A stretch of 64,000 bases of DNA from Micrococcus sp023147585 (GTDB lineage: Bacteria > Actinomycetota > Actinomycetes > Actinomycetales > Micrococcaceae): positions 1,240,001 through 1,304,000 of the forward strand of contig NZ_CP085253.1 of NCBI RefSeq assembly GCF_044872765.1, given 5' to 3'. The translations under genes were made by a program, and so were the position numbers. Under the pieces are notes generated by a model. That model saw nothing but the letters and a program-made list of their open reading frames with translations, did no database searches and was not told where the DNA came from. Below are positions 8,364-17,133 of the stretch, in pieces (position 1 is the first letter of the stretch; each line of letters begins with the position of its first letter).

Positions 8364-8816
8364 TCAGCCCCGGGCGGCGGCGGCCAGGCGGACCTGCTCC
8401 ACGGCGTCGGCGGGCGTGAAGCCGAGGCGGCCGACGACCTCGTCCACGAAGCGGCGTGCTGCCTGTCGGGCCTCCTCCCTGCACCCCTCCGCGGACGCCG
8501 CGACGAACGTGCCCGCGCGACCGCGGGTCTCCACGGCCCCGCGAGCCTCGAGCTCCTTGTAGGCCTTGGCCGCGGTGCCCGGGGCGAGCCCGAGCTCCCC
8601 GGCCAGCGTGCGCACGGGCGGGAGGCGGTCGCCGCGGGCGAGGAGACCGCGGGCCACGGCGTCCACGACGGCGTCCACGAGCTGCGCCGAGGCGGGATCC
8701 GGGGCCGAGCGGTCGACCGACAGACACGGCAGGGACGGCGCGGCGACACGCGAGGGCGGGGAGGCCGCCGTGGCAGCCTCCCCGCCCTCGCGGTGCGCAG
8801 GGGTGCGCGGGGTCAT
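8364..8816 (-). CDS. GntR-family transcriptional regulator (YtrA-like)
   Basis: 150-residue regulator with a single N-terminal GntR winged helix (GDRLPPVRTLAGELGLAPGT, then KAYKELEARGAVETR) and a short helical tail, as in the YtrA subfamily. There is an unusual low-complexity N-terminal extension of about 35 residues before the HTH. It starts 10 bases downstream of metS, so it is probably the last gene of the NSS transporter operon. Self-regulation is an inference. Confidence 0.8.
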   Translation of the reverse strand: MTPRTPAHREGGEAATAASPPSRVAAPSLPCLSVDRSAPDPASAQLVDAVVDAVARGLLARGDRLPPVRTLAGELGLAPGTAAKAYKELEARGAVETRGRAGTFVAASAEGCREEARQAARRFVDEVVGRLGFTPADAVEQVRLAAAARG

Positions 8817-8826
8817 CCGGCGTGCA

Positions 8827-9021
8827 TCAGACGCGGTGAGCGGGGGCGTCGTCGTCCACCGGGGCTCCGAACGCCTCCTCGTCGGCTGCGTCCCAGGCCT
8901 CGTCCGGAAGGTGGCCGGAGGTCTCGTCCGGGTGCCGCACGAGGTGGATCATCGCGACGACCAGACCTCCCCAGACCAGGACGATCGCGAGGGTCATCAT
9001 CATGATGGCTGCGATGCTCAT
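8827..9021 (-). CDS. metS: MetS-like small subunit of an NSS transporter
   Basis: 64-residue single-span membrane protein: a hydrophobic helix (MMMTLAIVLVWGGLVVAMIH) followed by an acidic cytoplasmic tail. It matches the small subunit that accompanies MetP-type sodium-coupled methionine/alanine importers in actinobacteria. It begins four bases after the transporter's stop codon, which supports co-translation as a pair. The substrate is inferred from the family. Confidence 0.8.
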   Translation of the reverse strand: MSIAAIMMMTLAIVLVWGGLVVAMIHLVRHPDETSGHLPDEAWDAADEEAFGAPVDDDAPAHRV

Positions 9022-9024
9022 GGC

Positions 9025-10701
9025 TCAGTGCTCCTTCCGGACGGCACGGGCCGCCGCGTCGACGGATGGGTCCGTCGTGTCCGTGCGGACCACGGGGATG
9101 GCGCCGGTGGGCGTGGTGCCGGCCGGGACCGCGTGGGTCGGGATGAGGTCGCCGTGGATCTCGTTCTCCACGGGCTCTTCATAGAGGTTCGACTTCTTGG
9201 ACCACGGGATCAGGGACAGCAGCACCGCGAAGGCCACCGAGCCGAGGGCCAGGCCCCAGCCGTACTGGCCGAGGAAGTCGCCCGGGTAGTCGCCGTAGCC
9301 GTCCCGGATGGTCTCCATGATCCAGGAGAGCCAGATGTAGGAGAGCACCAGGGGCATGACCACGCCGATCAGCAGCGTGAAGATCCCGCCCACACGGAAC
9401 GAGGAGACCGCGTTGAGGTGGGCCACGATCCGGCGCGCCGAGCCCAGGACGGCCGTCACCACGAGCACCGACATGAGGGCGGCGCCCACGATGCCGAAGT
9501 TGTTGGCGAAGGCGTCCATGGTGTCCAGCATGTAGAGGCCCGTGGTGGTGGAGAAGAGTGCGAGGGACACGACGGCCGAGAGGCCGACCACCACCAGCAC
9601 GGTGGTCCAGCGGCCCCAGCCCAGCTTGTCCTTCACCGCCGAGACCACGACCTCGAGGATGGAGATGAGCGAGGTGAACCCCGCGATCACGAGGGAGCCG
9701 AAGAAGAGGATGCCCACGAGGGCGCCCATGGGGGCCTGGGAGATCAGCGTGGGGAACGCGACGAAGGCCAGGCCGATTCCGCTGGCCACCACCTCGTCCA
9801 CCCGCACGCCGGAGGCCTGCGCCATGAAGCCCAGCGCCGAGAACACGCCGATGCCGGCGAGGATCTCGAAGCCCGAGTTGGACAGGCCGACCACGAGGCC
9901 GGAGCCCGTCAGGTTCGTGCGCTTCTTCAGGTAGGACGCGTAGGTGATCATGATGCCGAAGCCCACGGAGAGGGAGAAGAAGATCTGCCCGTAGGCCGCG
10001 ATCCACACGCCCGGCTCGGCCAGGGCCGCCCAGTTCGGGGTGAAGAGGGCGTCGAGGCCCTGCGTGGCGCCCGGCAGGGTGAGGGCGATGACGACCAGCA
10101 CGAGGAACATGACGATGAGCAGCGGGATGCCGATCATGGACGCCAGCGCGACGCCGCGGCGGATGCCGAAGCCCATCACGAGGATGAGGATGACCCACAC
10201 CGCGAGCATCGGCCAGAACACGCCGGGCACGATGTCGAACGAGGGCTGCGGGGCGTCGGCCACCTGGAGGTAGGTCCCGTTGAAGAAGCCCTCGGGGTCG
10301 TCGCCCCACTCCTGGGTGAGGGAGAAGCCCGTGTAGCGGATGGACCACGCGATGATGGCCGCGTAGTAGATGCCGATGACCACACAGATGAGCACCTGCC
10401 ACCAGCCGATGGCCTCGGCCCAGCGGTTCAGCCGGCGGAAGGCCAGGGGCGCCGAGCCCCGGAAGCGGTGGCCGATCGCGTAGTCGAAGAACAGCAGGGG
10501 GATGCCCGCGGTGAGGAGCGCGATGAGGTAGGGGACGACGAAGGCGCCGCCGCCGTTCTCGTACGCCACGTAGGGGAAGCGCCAGATGTTGCCGAGGCCG
10601 ACCGCCGAGCCGATCGCCGCGAGGATGAAGGCCCAGCGGCCGGTGAACTCCTCACGGGACTGCCGCGGTGCGGCGTCCGTGGCGGAGACGGATGTGGACA
10701 T
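9025..10701 (-). CDS. metP: Sodium-dependent amino acid transporter, NSS family (MetP-like)
   Basis: 558-residue neurotransmitter:sodium symporter family permease. The signature TM1 segment GSAVGLGNIWRFPYVAYENG holds the sodium and substrate sites. About 11-12 membrane helices follow, then a hydrophilic C-terminal tail of about 60 residues. ATG 10701 is used because GGAGG lies seven bases upstream; a longer open frame to 10749 lacks support. The downstream MetS-like gene suggests methionine or alanine uptake. A -10 TATTGT (10746-10751, minus) with an overlapping Crp-like site precedes it. Confidence 0.88.
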   Translation of the reverse strand: MSTSVSATDAAPRQSREEFTGRWAFILAAIGSAVGLGNIWRFPYVAYENGGGAFVVPYLIALLTAGIPLLFFDYAIGHRFRGSAPLAFRRLNRWAEAIGWWQVLICVVIGIYYAAIIAWSIRYTGFSLTQEWGDDPEGFFNGTYLQVADAPQPSFDIVPGVFWPMLAVWVILILVMGFGIRRGVALASMIGIPLLIVMFLVLVVIALTLPGATQGLDALFTPNWAALAEPGVWIAAYGQIFFSLSVGFGIMITYASYLKKRTNLTGSGLVVGLSNSGFEILAGIGVFSALGFMAQASGVRVDEVVASGIGLAFVAFPTLISQAPMGALVGILFFGSLVIAGFTSLISILEVVVSAVKDKLGWGRWTTVLVVVGLSAVVSLALFSTTTGLYMLDTMDAFANNFGIVGAALMSVLVVTAVLGSARRIVAHLNAVSSFRVGGIFTLLIGVVMPLVLSYIWLSWIMETIRDGYGDYPGDFLGQYGWGLALGSVAFAVLLSLIPWSKKSNLYEEPVENEIHGDLIPTHAVPAGTTPTGAIPVVRTDTTDPSVDAAARAVRKEH

Positions 10702-10732
10702 GGGGGACCTCCGGGGAAGGACGGGGTGCAGA

Positions 10733-10748
10733 TGTGATCGACCACACA
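10733..10748. promoter_or_regulatory. Candidate Crp/GlxR site on the NSS transporter promoter
   Basis: TGTGATCGACCACACA matches TGTGA-N6-TCACA with one mismatch. It overlaps a minus-strand -10 TATTGT (10746-10751) that has a TTCCCA -35 candidate 17 bases away. A site over the -10 and TSS would be expected to repress. Confidence 0.5.
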
Positions 10749-10810
10749 ATACGACATCGTCCGATGCGTGGGAACCCGCGTCCAGGATGCAGACGCGGCC
10801 GTGGTGCGGG

Positions 10811-12424
10811 TCAGCCCCCCACGACGCACTGCCCCGCGGAGACGGTGGAGCTCAGGCTGGGCGCGACCGCCACTGTCCGGGCGATCGCGTCCGCCGTGAG
10901 GGCGTAGCCGATCTGACCCGACCCCGGCGCGCGGGCGAACACGAGGCCGGCGAGCGTGCCGTCCTCCGCCACCACGGGCCCGCCGGAGTATCCGTGGCGG
11001 ATGTCCGCCTCGAGGGTGTAGACGTCCACCGCGGAGACGGCGCCGCCGCCCACGGCCTCGAGCGGGACCTCGCCCACGGCCTGCACGCGGGCGGCGGTGG
11101 TGGCGAACGGGCCGCTGTCCGGGTAGCCCATGGCCGTGGCCGTGTCGCCCACGCCCAGCTCCGCACCCAGACGCGCCACGGGCAGCTGCGCCCCGTCGAC
11201 GGCGAGCACCGCGAGGTCCCGGGCCGTGTCCAGGAGGACGACGCGTGCCGCGTACACCCCGCGGTCGCGGTCGAGCACGGTGGGCGCGGGGACGCCGGCC
11301 ACCACGTGGGCGTTGGTGAGCACGCGGTCCGGGGCGATCGCCACTCCGGAGCCGCTCTGGACCTGCGCGCAGGCCGTGGCGGTGCCGGTCAGGCGGACCA
11401 CGGAGCGGGACACGTCCGCGGCCGGCGCCGGCTGCGGTGCGGCGGCCGGTCCGGATGGACGGGCAGCCGCCGTCGTCGGGCTCGACGCCGCGGCGGCCGG
11501 TGCGGGCGCGGAGGAGGCCGGGTCTGCGGGCGCGTCCGGCTGGGAGCGCGACGGTGCGGCGTCCGGCTCGGGCGCGCCGGGCTGGGACGCGCCGGGCTCC
11601 CCCTGCGCGGGGGTGCTGGGGAGCGGTGCAGGCCCCGCTCCCGCCGAGTCGTCGGCAGACGTGGCCGACCCCGGCTCGCCCGGGGTGCCCGCGTCGCCGG
11701 GGGTGCCGGCCTCGCCGGGCCGGGCCGCGCCCGGGGTGTCCGCAGGGGCCGCGCCGCCGGACGGCTCACCACCGGGGGCCGCGGCCGAGGAGCCGGGAAC
11801 GGCAGCGGCGTCGGGGCCGCCGGACCCCGTGGCGCCGGAGCCGAGCGCCGCGGTCACGGGCGGCAGGTCGGGCGCGTCGGCGTCTTCGGCGGGTGCGGGC
11901 AGCTCCACCTCGGGGAGGCCGTCGAGGCCGGCGACCGCGGCGCGGGCGCGGGCCGCCCACGAGAGGACAGCGTCGGGCATGGCGGCGTCCACCGTGGTGA
12001 GCACGCGGGACCGGGCGACCTCACGGGTGACCGCGGTGTTGCCCAGTGCACCGAGGGAGAAGGAGAGGAGGCCCATCACGAGCGCGGCCACGAGCACCGA
12101 CGCCAGCGCGCCGAGGAGCCGGTCCACGCGGCGCAGCACGGGCGGACCGATGCGCAGGCGCAGCTGCGCGCCGATCGCCGCGCCGACGTACTGGCCCGAG
12201 GCGACGAGGGCCACCACCGTGACCAGGGTGAGCACCCACCGCCAGCCCGTGCCGGTGGCCCACTGGGAGACGACGGGCACGGCGAGGAAGGCGATGAGCG
12301 CGCCCGCGATGAACCCCGCCAGGTTGCCCAGCACGACGCCGAGGCCACGGCGATGGCCCTGCACGAAGAACATGACCAGGAGCACGAGCAGCACCGCGTC
12401 CAACCAGGTCAGGCCGAAGATCAT
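10811..12424 (-). CDS. marP: MarP-like membrane serine protease (CvpA plus trypsin domains)
   Basis: 537-residue membrane-anchored protease resembling mycobacterial MarP, which helps withstand acid and oxidative stress. An N-terminal CvpA-like domain with four hydrophobic helices (residues ~1-130) is joined to a chymotrypsin-like domain by a Pro/Ala/Gly/Ser-rich linker of about 150 residues, unusually long. Catalytic residues are visible as TNAHVV (His), RDLAVL (Asp) and GYSGGP (Ser). ATG 12424 has GAGGAG ten bases upstream. Cysteines flanking the protease domain (TACAQV and GQCVVG) could form the regulatory disulfide known in MarP. It is divergent from crp. Confidence 0.88.
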   Translation of the reverse strand: MIFGLTWLDAVLLVLLVMFFVQGHRRGLGVVLGNLAGFIAGALIAFLAVPVVSQWATGTGWRWVLTLVTVVALVASGQYVGAAIGAQLRLRIGPPVLRRVDRLLGALASVLVAALVMGLLSFSLGALGNTAVTREVARSRVLTTVDAAMPDAVLSWAARARAAVAGLDGLPEVELPAPAEDADAPDLPPVTAALGSGATGSGGPDAAAVPGSSAAAPGGEPSGGAAPADTPGAARPGEAGTPGDAGTPGEPGSATSADDSAGAGPAPLPSTPAQGEPGASQPGAPEPDAAPSRSQPDAPADPASSAPAPAAAASSPTTAAARPSGPAAAPQPAPAADVSRSVVRLTGTATACAQVQSGSGVAIAPDRVLTNAHVVAGVPAPTVLDRDRGVYAARVVLLDTARDLAVLAVDGAQLPVARLGAELGVGDTATAMGYPDSGPFATTAARVQAVGEVPLEAVGGGAVSAVDVYTLEADIRHGYSGGPVVAEDGTLAGLVFARAPGSGQIGYALTADAIARTVAVAPSLSSTVSAGQCVVGG

Positions 12425-12586
12425 CCCGTGTCCACTCCTCATCCTCTCCCCGCGCGGTGCGTCCGCGTCGGCAGGCGCCGTGGGGGACTCCAGGGTATCG
12501 GCAGCCTCGAGGGGCATGGGGCACAATGGACCGGACAGACTTCGGCGGCACGCCGTCGGGGTGAGACAGGCAGAGGAAGGACGCAC

Positions 12587-13264
12587 ATGGATCTCGAGGT
12601 TCTGCGGAAGGCCCCGCTGTTCACTCACCTGGACGACGAGGTGTTCGCCATCCTGACCTCCGAGCTGACCGAGGTGGAGCTCTCGCGCGGCTCGTCCGCG
12701 TTCCACGAGGGCGATCAGGGCGACCAGCTGTACGTGATCATGTCCGGCAAGGTGAAGCTCGGCCGGACGGCTCCGGACGGGCGCGAGAACCTCGTGGCCG
12801 TGCTCGGCCCCGGTGAGATCTTCGGCGAGATGGCCCTGTTCAACCCCGCGCCGCGCAGCGCCACCGCCACTGCGGTCTCGGCCGCCCGCCTCGCGGGCCT
12901 GCGCCACGAGAACCTGCGCCGCGCGATCGCGTCCTCCCCCGAGGTCTCCCTCCAGCTGCTCCAGGCCCTCGCCCAGCGCCTGTCCAAGACCAACGAGTCC
13001 CTCGCGGACCTGGTCTTCTCCGACGTTCCGGGCCGCGTCGCGAAGGCGCTCCTGGACCTGGCCGACCGCTTCGGCCGCCCCGCGGCGGACGGGCTCCTCG
13101 TGGCCCACGACCTCACGCAGGAGGAGCTGGCCCAGCTGGTGGGCGCCTCTCGCGAGACCGTGAACAAGGCGCTCGCCGAGTTCGTGCAGCGCGGCTGGAT
13201 CCGCCTCGAGAACCGCGCCGTCGTGATCCTGGACCTGCAGCGCCTGCGCCAGCGTTCGCGCTGA
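12587..13264 (+). CDS. crp: Crp/Fnr-family regulator, GlxR type
   Basis: 225-residue cyclic-AMP receptor-type regulator, close to the length of corynebacterial GlxR. The cNMP-binding beta-roll occupies residues ~1-120, with the phosphate-binding cassette in GEIFGEMALFNPAPRSATAT. A dimerisation helix is followed by the HTH (LTQEELAQLVGASRETVNKA). It is a global carbon and growth regulator in relatives. Three candidate target 16-mers lie in this window (6216, 10733, 41133). The ATG follows AGAGGAAGGA. A CACAAT -10 candidate (12522-12527) gives a leader of about 50 bases. Confidence 0.92.
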   Translation: MDLEVLRKAPLFTHLDDEVFAILTSELTEVELSRGSSAFHEGDQGDQLYVIMSGKVKLGRTAPDGRENLVAVLGPGEIFGEMALFNPAPRSATATAVSAARLAGLRHENLRRAIASSPEVSLQLLQALAQRLSKTNESLADLVFSDVPGRVAKALLDLADRFGRPAADGLLVAHDLTQEELAQLVGASRETVNKALAEFVQRGWIRLENRAVVILDLQRLRQRSR

Positions 13265-13272
13265 CCCGCACC

Positions 13273-13318
13273 GCACACACGAGGGGGCCCGCCGAAAGGC
13301 GGGCCCCCTCGTGTGTGC
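13273..13318. terminator. Strong bidirectional terminator between crp and NUDIX
   Basis: A perfect 21-bp stem (13273-13293 with 13298-13318) around a GAAA tetraloop lies eight bases after the crp stop and adjacent to the convergent NUDIX stop. Confidence 0.85.
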
Positions 13319-14182
13319 TCAGTGCCGCCCGGTCTCCTCGGCGTGCATCCACAGGCGGCCGCTGCCGTCGTCGGGCTCGGTGACCACGGTGCGCTGCGGG
13401 ATGGCGCCCCGCCCCACCCCTTCCGTGAGGGAGAGCAGGAAGGCGGCGGCCGTGCGGTGGGCGGCCACACGCCGCAGCAGCGCCTGGGTCATGGGCGTGG
13501 AGACCTGGTCGAGGCGCACCGTGCCCGCCTCGCCGAGCCAGCCCTCCGGACCGGGCAGGGCCACGGGCCCCTCGAGGATCCGTCGCGCGGAGCACCAGCC
13601 CCGCTCGCTCGCGCCGGCGGCCGCCTCCGACGCGGTCTGCTGCGGCGGCAGGGCCGCGGCGAACACCACCGTGTCGAAGCGCCGGTGGCTGTGGAGGGCG
13701 CTCTGCCAGCGCTCGAGCGGGCGCAGCAGGTCGGCGCGCAGTCCCAGACCGCGGGAGTCCAGGAGCGAGGGCAGTCCCGCCTCCCCCTGCTCGAGGGAGG
13801 CCCGTGTCCCGCCCCAGGTGCGGCCACGGGGCTGGAGCACGATGTCCCCGTCCGAGCGCCCCGCCAACAGGACGCCGGTCTCCTCGAAGAGCTCGCGGAC
13901 CGCGGCCACCACGTGCTGGCGGGCGCGACGCCGATCCGGGATGCCGAGGCACGCGGACCAGCGCGCGGGCTCGGGCCCGAACCACCGGCACGTCTCCGCG
14001 TCCGAGGTGGAGAGCGAGCCCCCGGGAAGGCCCACCCGCCCGAGGGGAGTGTTCCCCGTCCGGTGGCGCAGCAGCACCTCGGGCCCGTCCGTCCCCTCGC
14101 GCACCATCACGACGGCGGACGCCGGACGGGCGGGGCGCACCTGCCGGAATCGCTGGGCGAGCCACTGGCGGGTGAGGTCCAC
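13319..14182 (-). CDS. NUDIX hydrolase, NUDT19-like
   Basis: About 287-residue NUDIX hydrolase with an extended Nudix box: VGLPGGSLS is separated from AAVRELFEETGVLLA by an insertion, as in the large actinobacterial NUDIX proteins annotated near RidA. Substrate unknown. The start is uncertain. GTG 14182 is the first normal start codon not deep inside the upstream RidA gene, but its RBS is weak; an ATG at 14299 would overlap RidA by about 80 bases. It belongs to the DUF4177-RidA-NUDIX operon. Confidence 0.7.
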   Translation of the reverse strand: MDLTRQWLAQRFRQVRPARPASAVVMVREGTDGPEVLLRHRTGNTPLGRVGLPGGSLSTSDAETCRWFGPEPARWSACLGIPDRRRARQHVVAAVRELFEETGVLLAGRSDGDIVLQPRGRTWGGTRASLEQGEAGLPSLLDSRGLGLRADLLRPLERWQSALHSHRRFDTVVFAAALPPQQTASEAAAGASERGWCSARRILEGPVALPGPEGWLGEAGTVRLDQVSTPMTQALLRRVAAHRTAAAFLLSLTEGVGRGAIPQRTVVTEPDDGSGRLWMHAEETGRH

Positions 14183-14219
14183 GTCCTGGTCCGGGACGGG
14201 GACCCGCCGCGCGGCGGCG

Positions 14220-14711
14220 TCAGCGGACGCGGACAGTGATCTCGACCTCCACGGGCGCGTCCAGGGGCAGCACGGCCACGCCGACGGCGGAGCGGGCATG
14301 GCGGCCCGCGTCGCCGAAGATCTCGGCGAGCACGTCCGAGGCGCCGTTGATCACGCCGGGCTGACCGGTGAAGTCGGGGGCGGAGGCCACGAAGCCGACC
14401 ACCTTGACCACCTGGACGACGCGCTCGAGGTCGCCGACCACCTCATGCACGGCCGCCACGGCATTCACCGCGGCGACGCGGGCCAGCTCGGCGGCTCGCT
14501 GCGGGTCCACCTCCGCGCCGACCTTGCCGGTGGCCGGCAGGGCGCCGTCCACGAAGGGCAGCTGGCCGGAGGTGAGGACGAGGTCCCCGTCCCGCACGGC
14601 GGGGACGTAGGAGCCCACGGGGGCGGCGACGGCGGGCCGGGCGAGGCCCAGCGCGGCGAGCCGGTCCGCCGCGGTCCCGGAGCCCCAGGAGGGGCGGTCG
14701 GGCTCGGTCAT
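14220..14711 (-). CDS. RidA-family enamine/imine deaminase-like protein
   Basis: 163-residue RidA/YjgF-family protein. These proteins hydrolyse reactive 2-aminoacrylate-type imines. The sequence has the LVLTSGQLPF and VINGASDVLAEIFG segments and the ARSAVGVAVLPLDAPVEVEI strand. A GTG start at 14720 would overlap the preceding TGA (GTGA); ATG 14711 is used here and both remain possible. It lies directly downstream of the DUF4177 gene. Confidence 0.8.
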   Translation of the reverse strand: MTEPDRPSWGSGTAADRLAALGLARPAVAAPVGSYVPAVRDGDLVLTSGQLPFVDGALPATGKVGAEVDPQRAAELARVAAVNAVAAVHEVVGDLERVVQVVKVVGFVASAPDFTGQPGVINGASDVLAEIFGDAGRHARSAVGVAVLPLDAPVEVEITVRVR

Positions 14712-14716
14712 CGGGC

Positions 14717-14884
14717 TCACGCGGCCTTGGGGCGCTTGAGATAGGCCACGGGGTTGGCGCCCTCGGGGCCGGGGATCACGGCCACGAGCTCCCAGCCGTC
14801 CTCACCCCACTGGTCGAGGATCTGCTTGGTCGCGTGGATGAGGAGGGGGATGGTGGAGTACTCCCACCGCGTGTGCTGGGTCAT
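14717..14884 (-). CDS. Small DUF4177 protein
   Basis: 55-residue protein (MTQHTRWEYSTIPLLIHATK, then QWGEDGWELVAVIPGP) matching the DUF4177 family of small proteins often found beside RidA genes in actinobacteria. Function unknown. First gene of a leaderless operon: TACGCT (minus strand, 14891-14896) ends six bases before its ATG. Divergent from the penicillin-binding protein gene. Confidence 0.78.
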   Translation of the reverse strand: MTQHTRWEYSTIPLLIHATKQILDQWGEDGWELVAVIPGPEGANPVAYLKRPKAA

Positions 14885-14890
14885 GGGACC

Positions 14891-14945
14891 AGCGTAGCGA
14901 GCACGCGTCCCGCCCGCAGGGCGGCCCAGCCACGCGGGATACACT
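14891..14945. promoter_or_regulatory. Divergent leaderless -10 pair (DUF4177 / PBP)
   Basis: Minus-strand TACGCT at 14891-14896 and plus-strand TACACT at 14940-14945 lie six and seven bases from the start codons at 14884 and 14953. Confidence 0.6.
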
Positions 14946-14952
14946 TCCCGCC

Positions 14953-17133
14953 ATGGCGTCCCGCAAGTCCCCCCTCCCCGCTCGCTCCAGCGTCCTCGGA
15001 CGGATGCTGGCGTACCTGGGGCTCTCCGCTCTGGCGGGGCTGCTCGTGGCGGGGCTGATGCTGCCGGCCGTGAGCCTCGCGGGCGCGGGCGTGGGCGTGG
15101 GGCAGGACATGCTGGACCGGATGCCGGACGAGCTGCCCACGGAGCCCGTCTCGGTCCCCTCCACGATCGTCTCGGAGGACGGCCAGGTGCTGGCCACATT
15201 TTATGCGGAGAACCGCACGCCGGTCACCCTGGACCAGGTCTCGGACCACATGGAGCACGCGATCGTGGCCATCGAGGACGCCCGCTTCTTCCAGCACGAG
15301 GGCGTGGACGCCCGCGGCCTGGTCCGCGCGGCCGTGCACAACGCCACCTCGGACTCCACCCAGGGAGCCTCCACGCTGACCCAGCAGTACGTCAACCAGC
15401 TGCTGATCAACTCACAGCAGATCCGCGGCGACTCCCGCCTGACCATCTCCGGCAACAAGAACGTGTCGGACAAGGTCAAGGAGATCAAGCTCGCGGTGGC
15501 CGCGGAGAAGCAGATGTCCAAGGAGCAGATCCTCGAGGGCTACCTCAACATCACGCTCTTCCAGGGCCGCGCCTACGGCGTGGAGGCCGCGTCCCAGTAC
15601 GTCTTCGGCAAGCCCGCCGCCGAGCTGGAGAGCTGGGAGGCCGCCACCCTGGCCGGCATGGTCCAGTCCCCCACCGGCTACAACCCTTCCCGCAACCCCG
15701 AGGGCACCACGAACCGCCGGGACACCGTGCTGCGCGCCATGCGCAACAACGGCTACCTGAGCGAGGAGGAGCTGCAGCACGCCCTCGCCCAGCCCCTCGA
15801 GGTCGTGATGAAGGGCGTGCCGTCCGGCTGCCTCAACGCCGAGTTCGGCGCCTACTTCTGCGACTACGTGGAGCGCCAGGTCCTGGCCGATCCCACCTTC
15901 GGACCCGACGTGCTCTCCCGCCGCGCCCTCCTGGACCGCGGCGGCCTGACCATCCGCACCACCCTGAACACCGAGCTGCAGAAGTCCGCCGAGGACATCA
16001 CGCGCCGCGCCATCCCGAACGACGAGGCCTACGGCGCCGGCCAGGCCCTCGTGTCCCTCGAGCCGGGCACGGGCAACATCCGCACGATGGCCCAGAACAC
16101 CGAGTACGCCATCAAGGACGAGCTGGGCCGGACCACGCTGAACCTCAACGCGGAGCGCGAGTGGGGCGGCGGCGCCGGCTTCCAGGCCGGCTCCACCCTG
16201 AAGCCCTTCGTGGCGCTCGCGTGGCTGCGCAACGGCAACCACCTGGTGGACACCGTGGACGCCTCGCGGAACCTCTACCCCGCGGGGACCCGCTTCCAGG
16301 CCTCGTGCCGGCCCGGCGGGTACGTCAGCATCGGCACCGACTGGAACATCAACAACGTGGTGGACGGCCTCGTGAAGCGGGACCGCATCGACGAGGGCAT
16401 CTTCTGGTCCGTCAACACGCCGACCGTGGCCACGGCCTACCAGATGGACCTCTGCGACATCACGAACCTCACGACCCAGCTGGGCATCCGCCGGGCGATC
16501 GACGGCTCCCCGTTGCAGCCGGACGAGCCCACCTTCCTGCTGGGCTCGGACTCCGTGGCACCGCTCTCCCTCGCCGGGGCCTACGCGGCCCTCGCCGCGA
16601 ACGGCCTGTACTGCGAGCCGCGCGCGATCCTCGAGGTCACGGACACCACCGGCAACCAGTACGACGTGGGCGAGCCGACCTGCACCCAGGTCGTCGCCCC
16701 CGAGCACGTGGCCGAGCTGACCCCCGTTCTGCGCCACCACGCCGGCTACAACCTGGCCCCGGACGGCGCGGGCTACGAGTTCGCCGGCAAGTCCGGCACC
16801 AACAACAACAACTCCTCCACGTGGTTCGTGGGCTACACCACCGAGCTGGCGACGGCCGTGTGGTCCGGCCGGTACACCAACCTGAAGTCGATGATCGGCG
16901 AGACCGTCCGCGGCCAGAAGCGCGACGTCTTCTATGGCACCACCTTCAACGGCCCGTCCTGGCTCGAGTTCAACCAGCGCGCGAAGGAGATCTACCCCCC
17001 GGGAGAGCTCCCCGAGTACTCCGGACCGCAGTCCGAGGACCCCGGCGAGGAAGGTCCGCACCCGGACGGCATGGACTTCTTCGTGGAGGACATCCAGCGT
17101 GGCGGCGCGGACCCCGAGAACGTCCCGGAATGA
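14953..17133 (+). CDS. ponA: Class A penicillin-binding protein (bifunctional)
   Basis: 726-residue peptidoglycan glycosyltransferase/transpeptidase. An N-terminal membrane anchor (residues ~15-45) precedes the GT51 domain with the catalytic Glu in AIEDARFFQHEGVD (near residue 109) and STLTQQYVNQ. The transpeptidase domain shows SxxK as STLKPF (Ser about 414), SxN as SVNT, and KSGT. No PASTA domain follows; the C-terminus is acidic and Pro-rich. The start codon is placed by the TACACT hexamer seven bases upstream. Its stop overlaps the ATG of the phosphoesterase gene (ATGA), so the two are coupled. Confidence 0.95.
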   Translation: MASRKSPLPARSSVLGRMLAYLGLSALAGLLVAGLMLPAVSLAGAGVGVGQDMLDRMPDELPTEPVSVPSTIVSEDGQVLATFYAENRTPVTLDQVSDHMEHAIVAIEDARFFQHEGVDARGLVRAAVHNATSDSTQGASTLTQQYVNQLLINSQQIRGDSRLTISGNKNVSDKVKEIKLAVAAEKQMSKEQILEGYLNITLFQGRAYGVEAASQYVFGKPAAELESWEAATLAGMVQSPTGYNPSRNPEGTTNRRDTVLRAMRNNGYLSEEELQHALAQPLEVVMKGVPSGCLNAEFGAYFCDYVERQVLADPTFGPDVLSRRALLDRGGLTIRTTLNTELQKSAEDITRRAIPNDEAYGAGQALVSLEPGTGNIRTMAQNTEYAIKDELGRTTLNLNAEREWGGGAGFQAGSTLKPFVALAWLRNGNHLVDTVDASRNLYPAGTRFQASCRPGGYVSIGTDWNINNVVDGLVKRDRIDEGIFWSVNTPTVATAYQMDLCDITNLTTQLGIRRAIDGSPLQPDEPTFLLGSDSVAPLSLAGAYAALAANGLYCEPRAILEVTDTTGNQYDVGEPTCTQVVAPEHVAELTPVLRHHAGYNLAPDGAGYEFAGKSGTNNNNSSTWFVGYTTELATAVWSGRYTNLKSMIGETVRGQKRDVFYGTTFNGPSWLEFNQRAKEIYPPGELPEYSGPQSEDPGEEGPHPDGMDFFVEDIQRGGADPENVPE

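Noticed and set aside
8566..10737. Long plus-strand frame opposite the NSS transporter
   Set aside because: His/Asp/Glu/Arg-rich antisense translation of a membrane protein gene; no motif.
13113..14165. Long open frame antisense or out of frame around the NUDIX gene
   Set aside because: Typical high-G+C shadow composition with no recognisable motif; the adjacent frame has an intact Nudix box.
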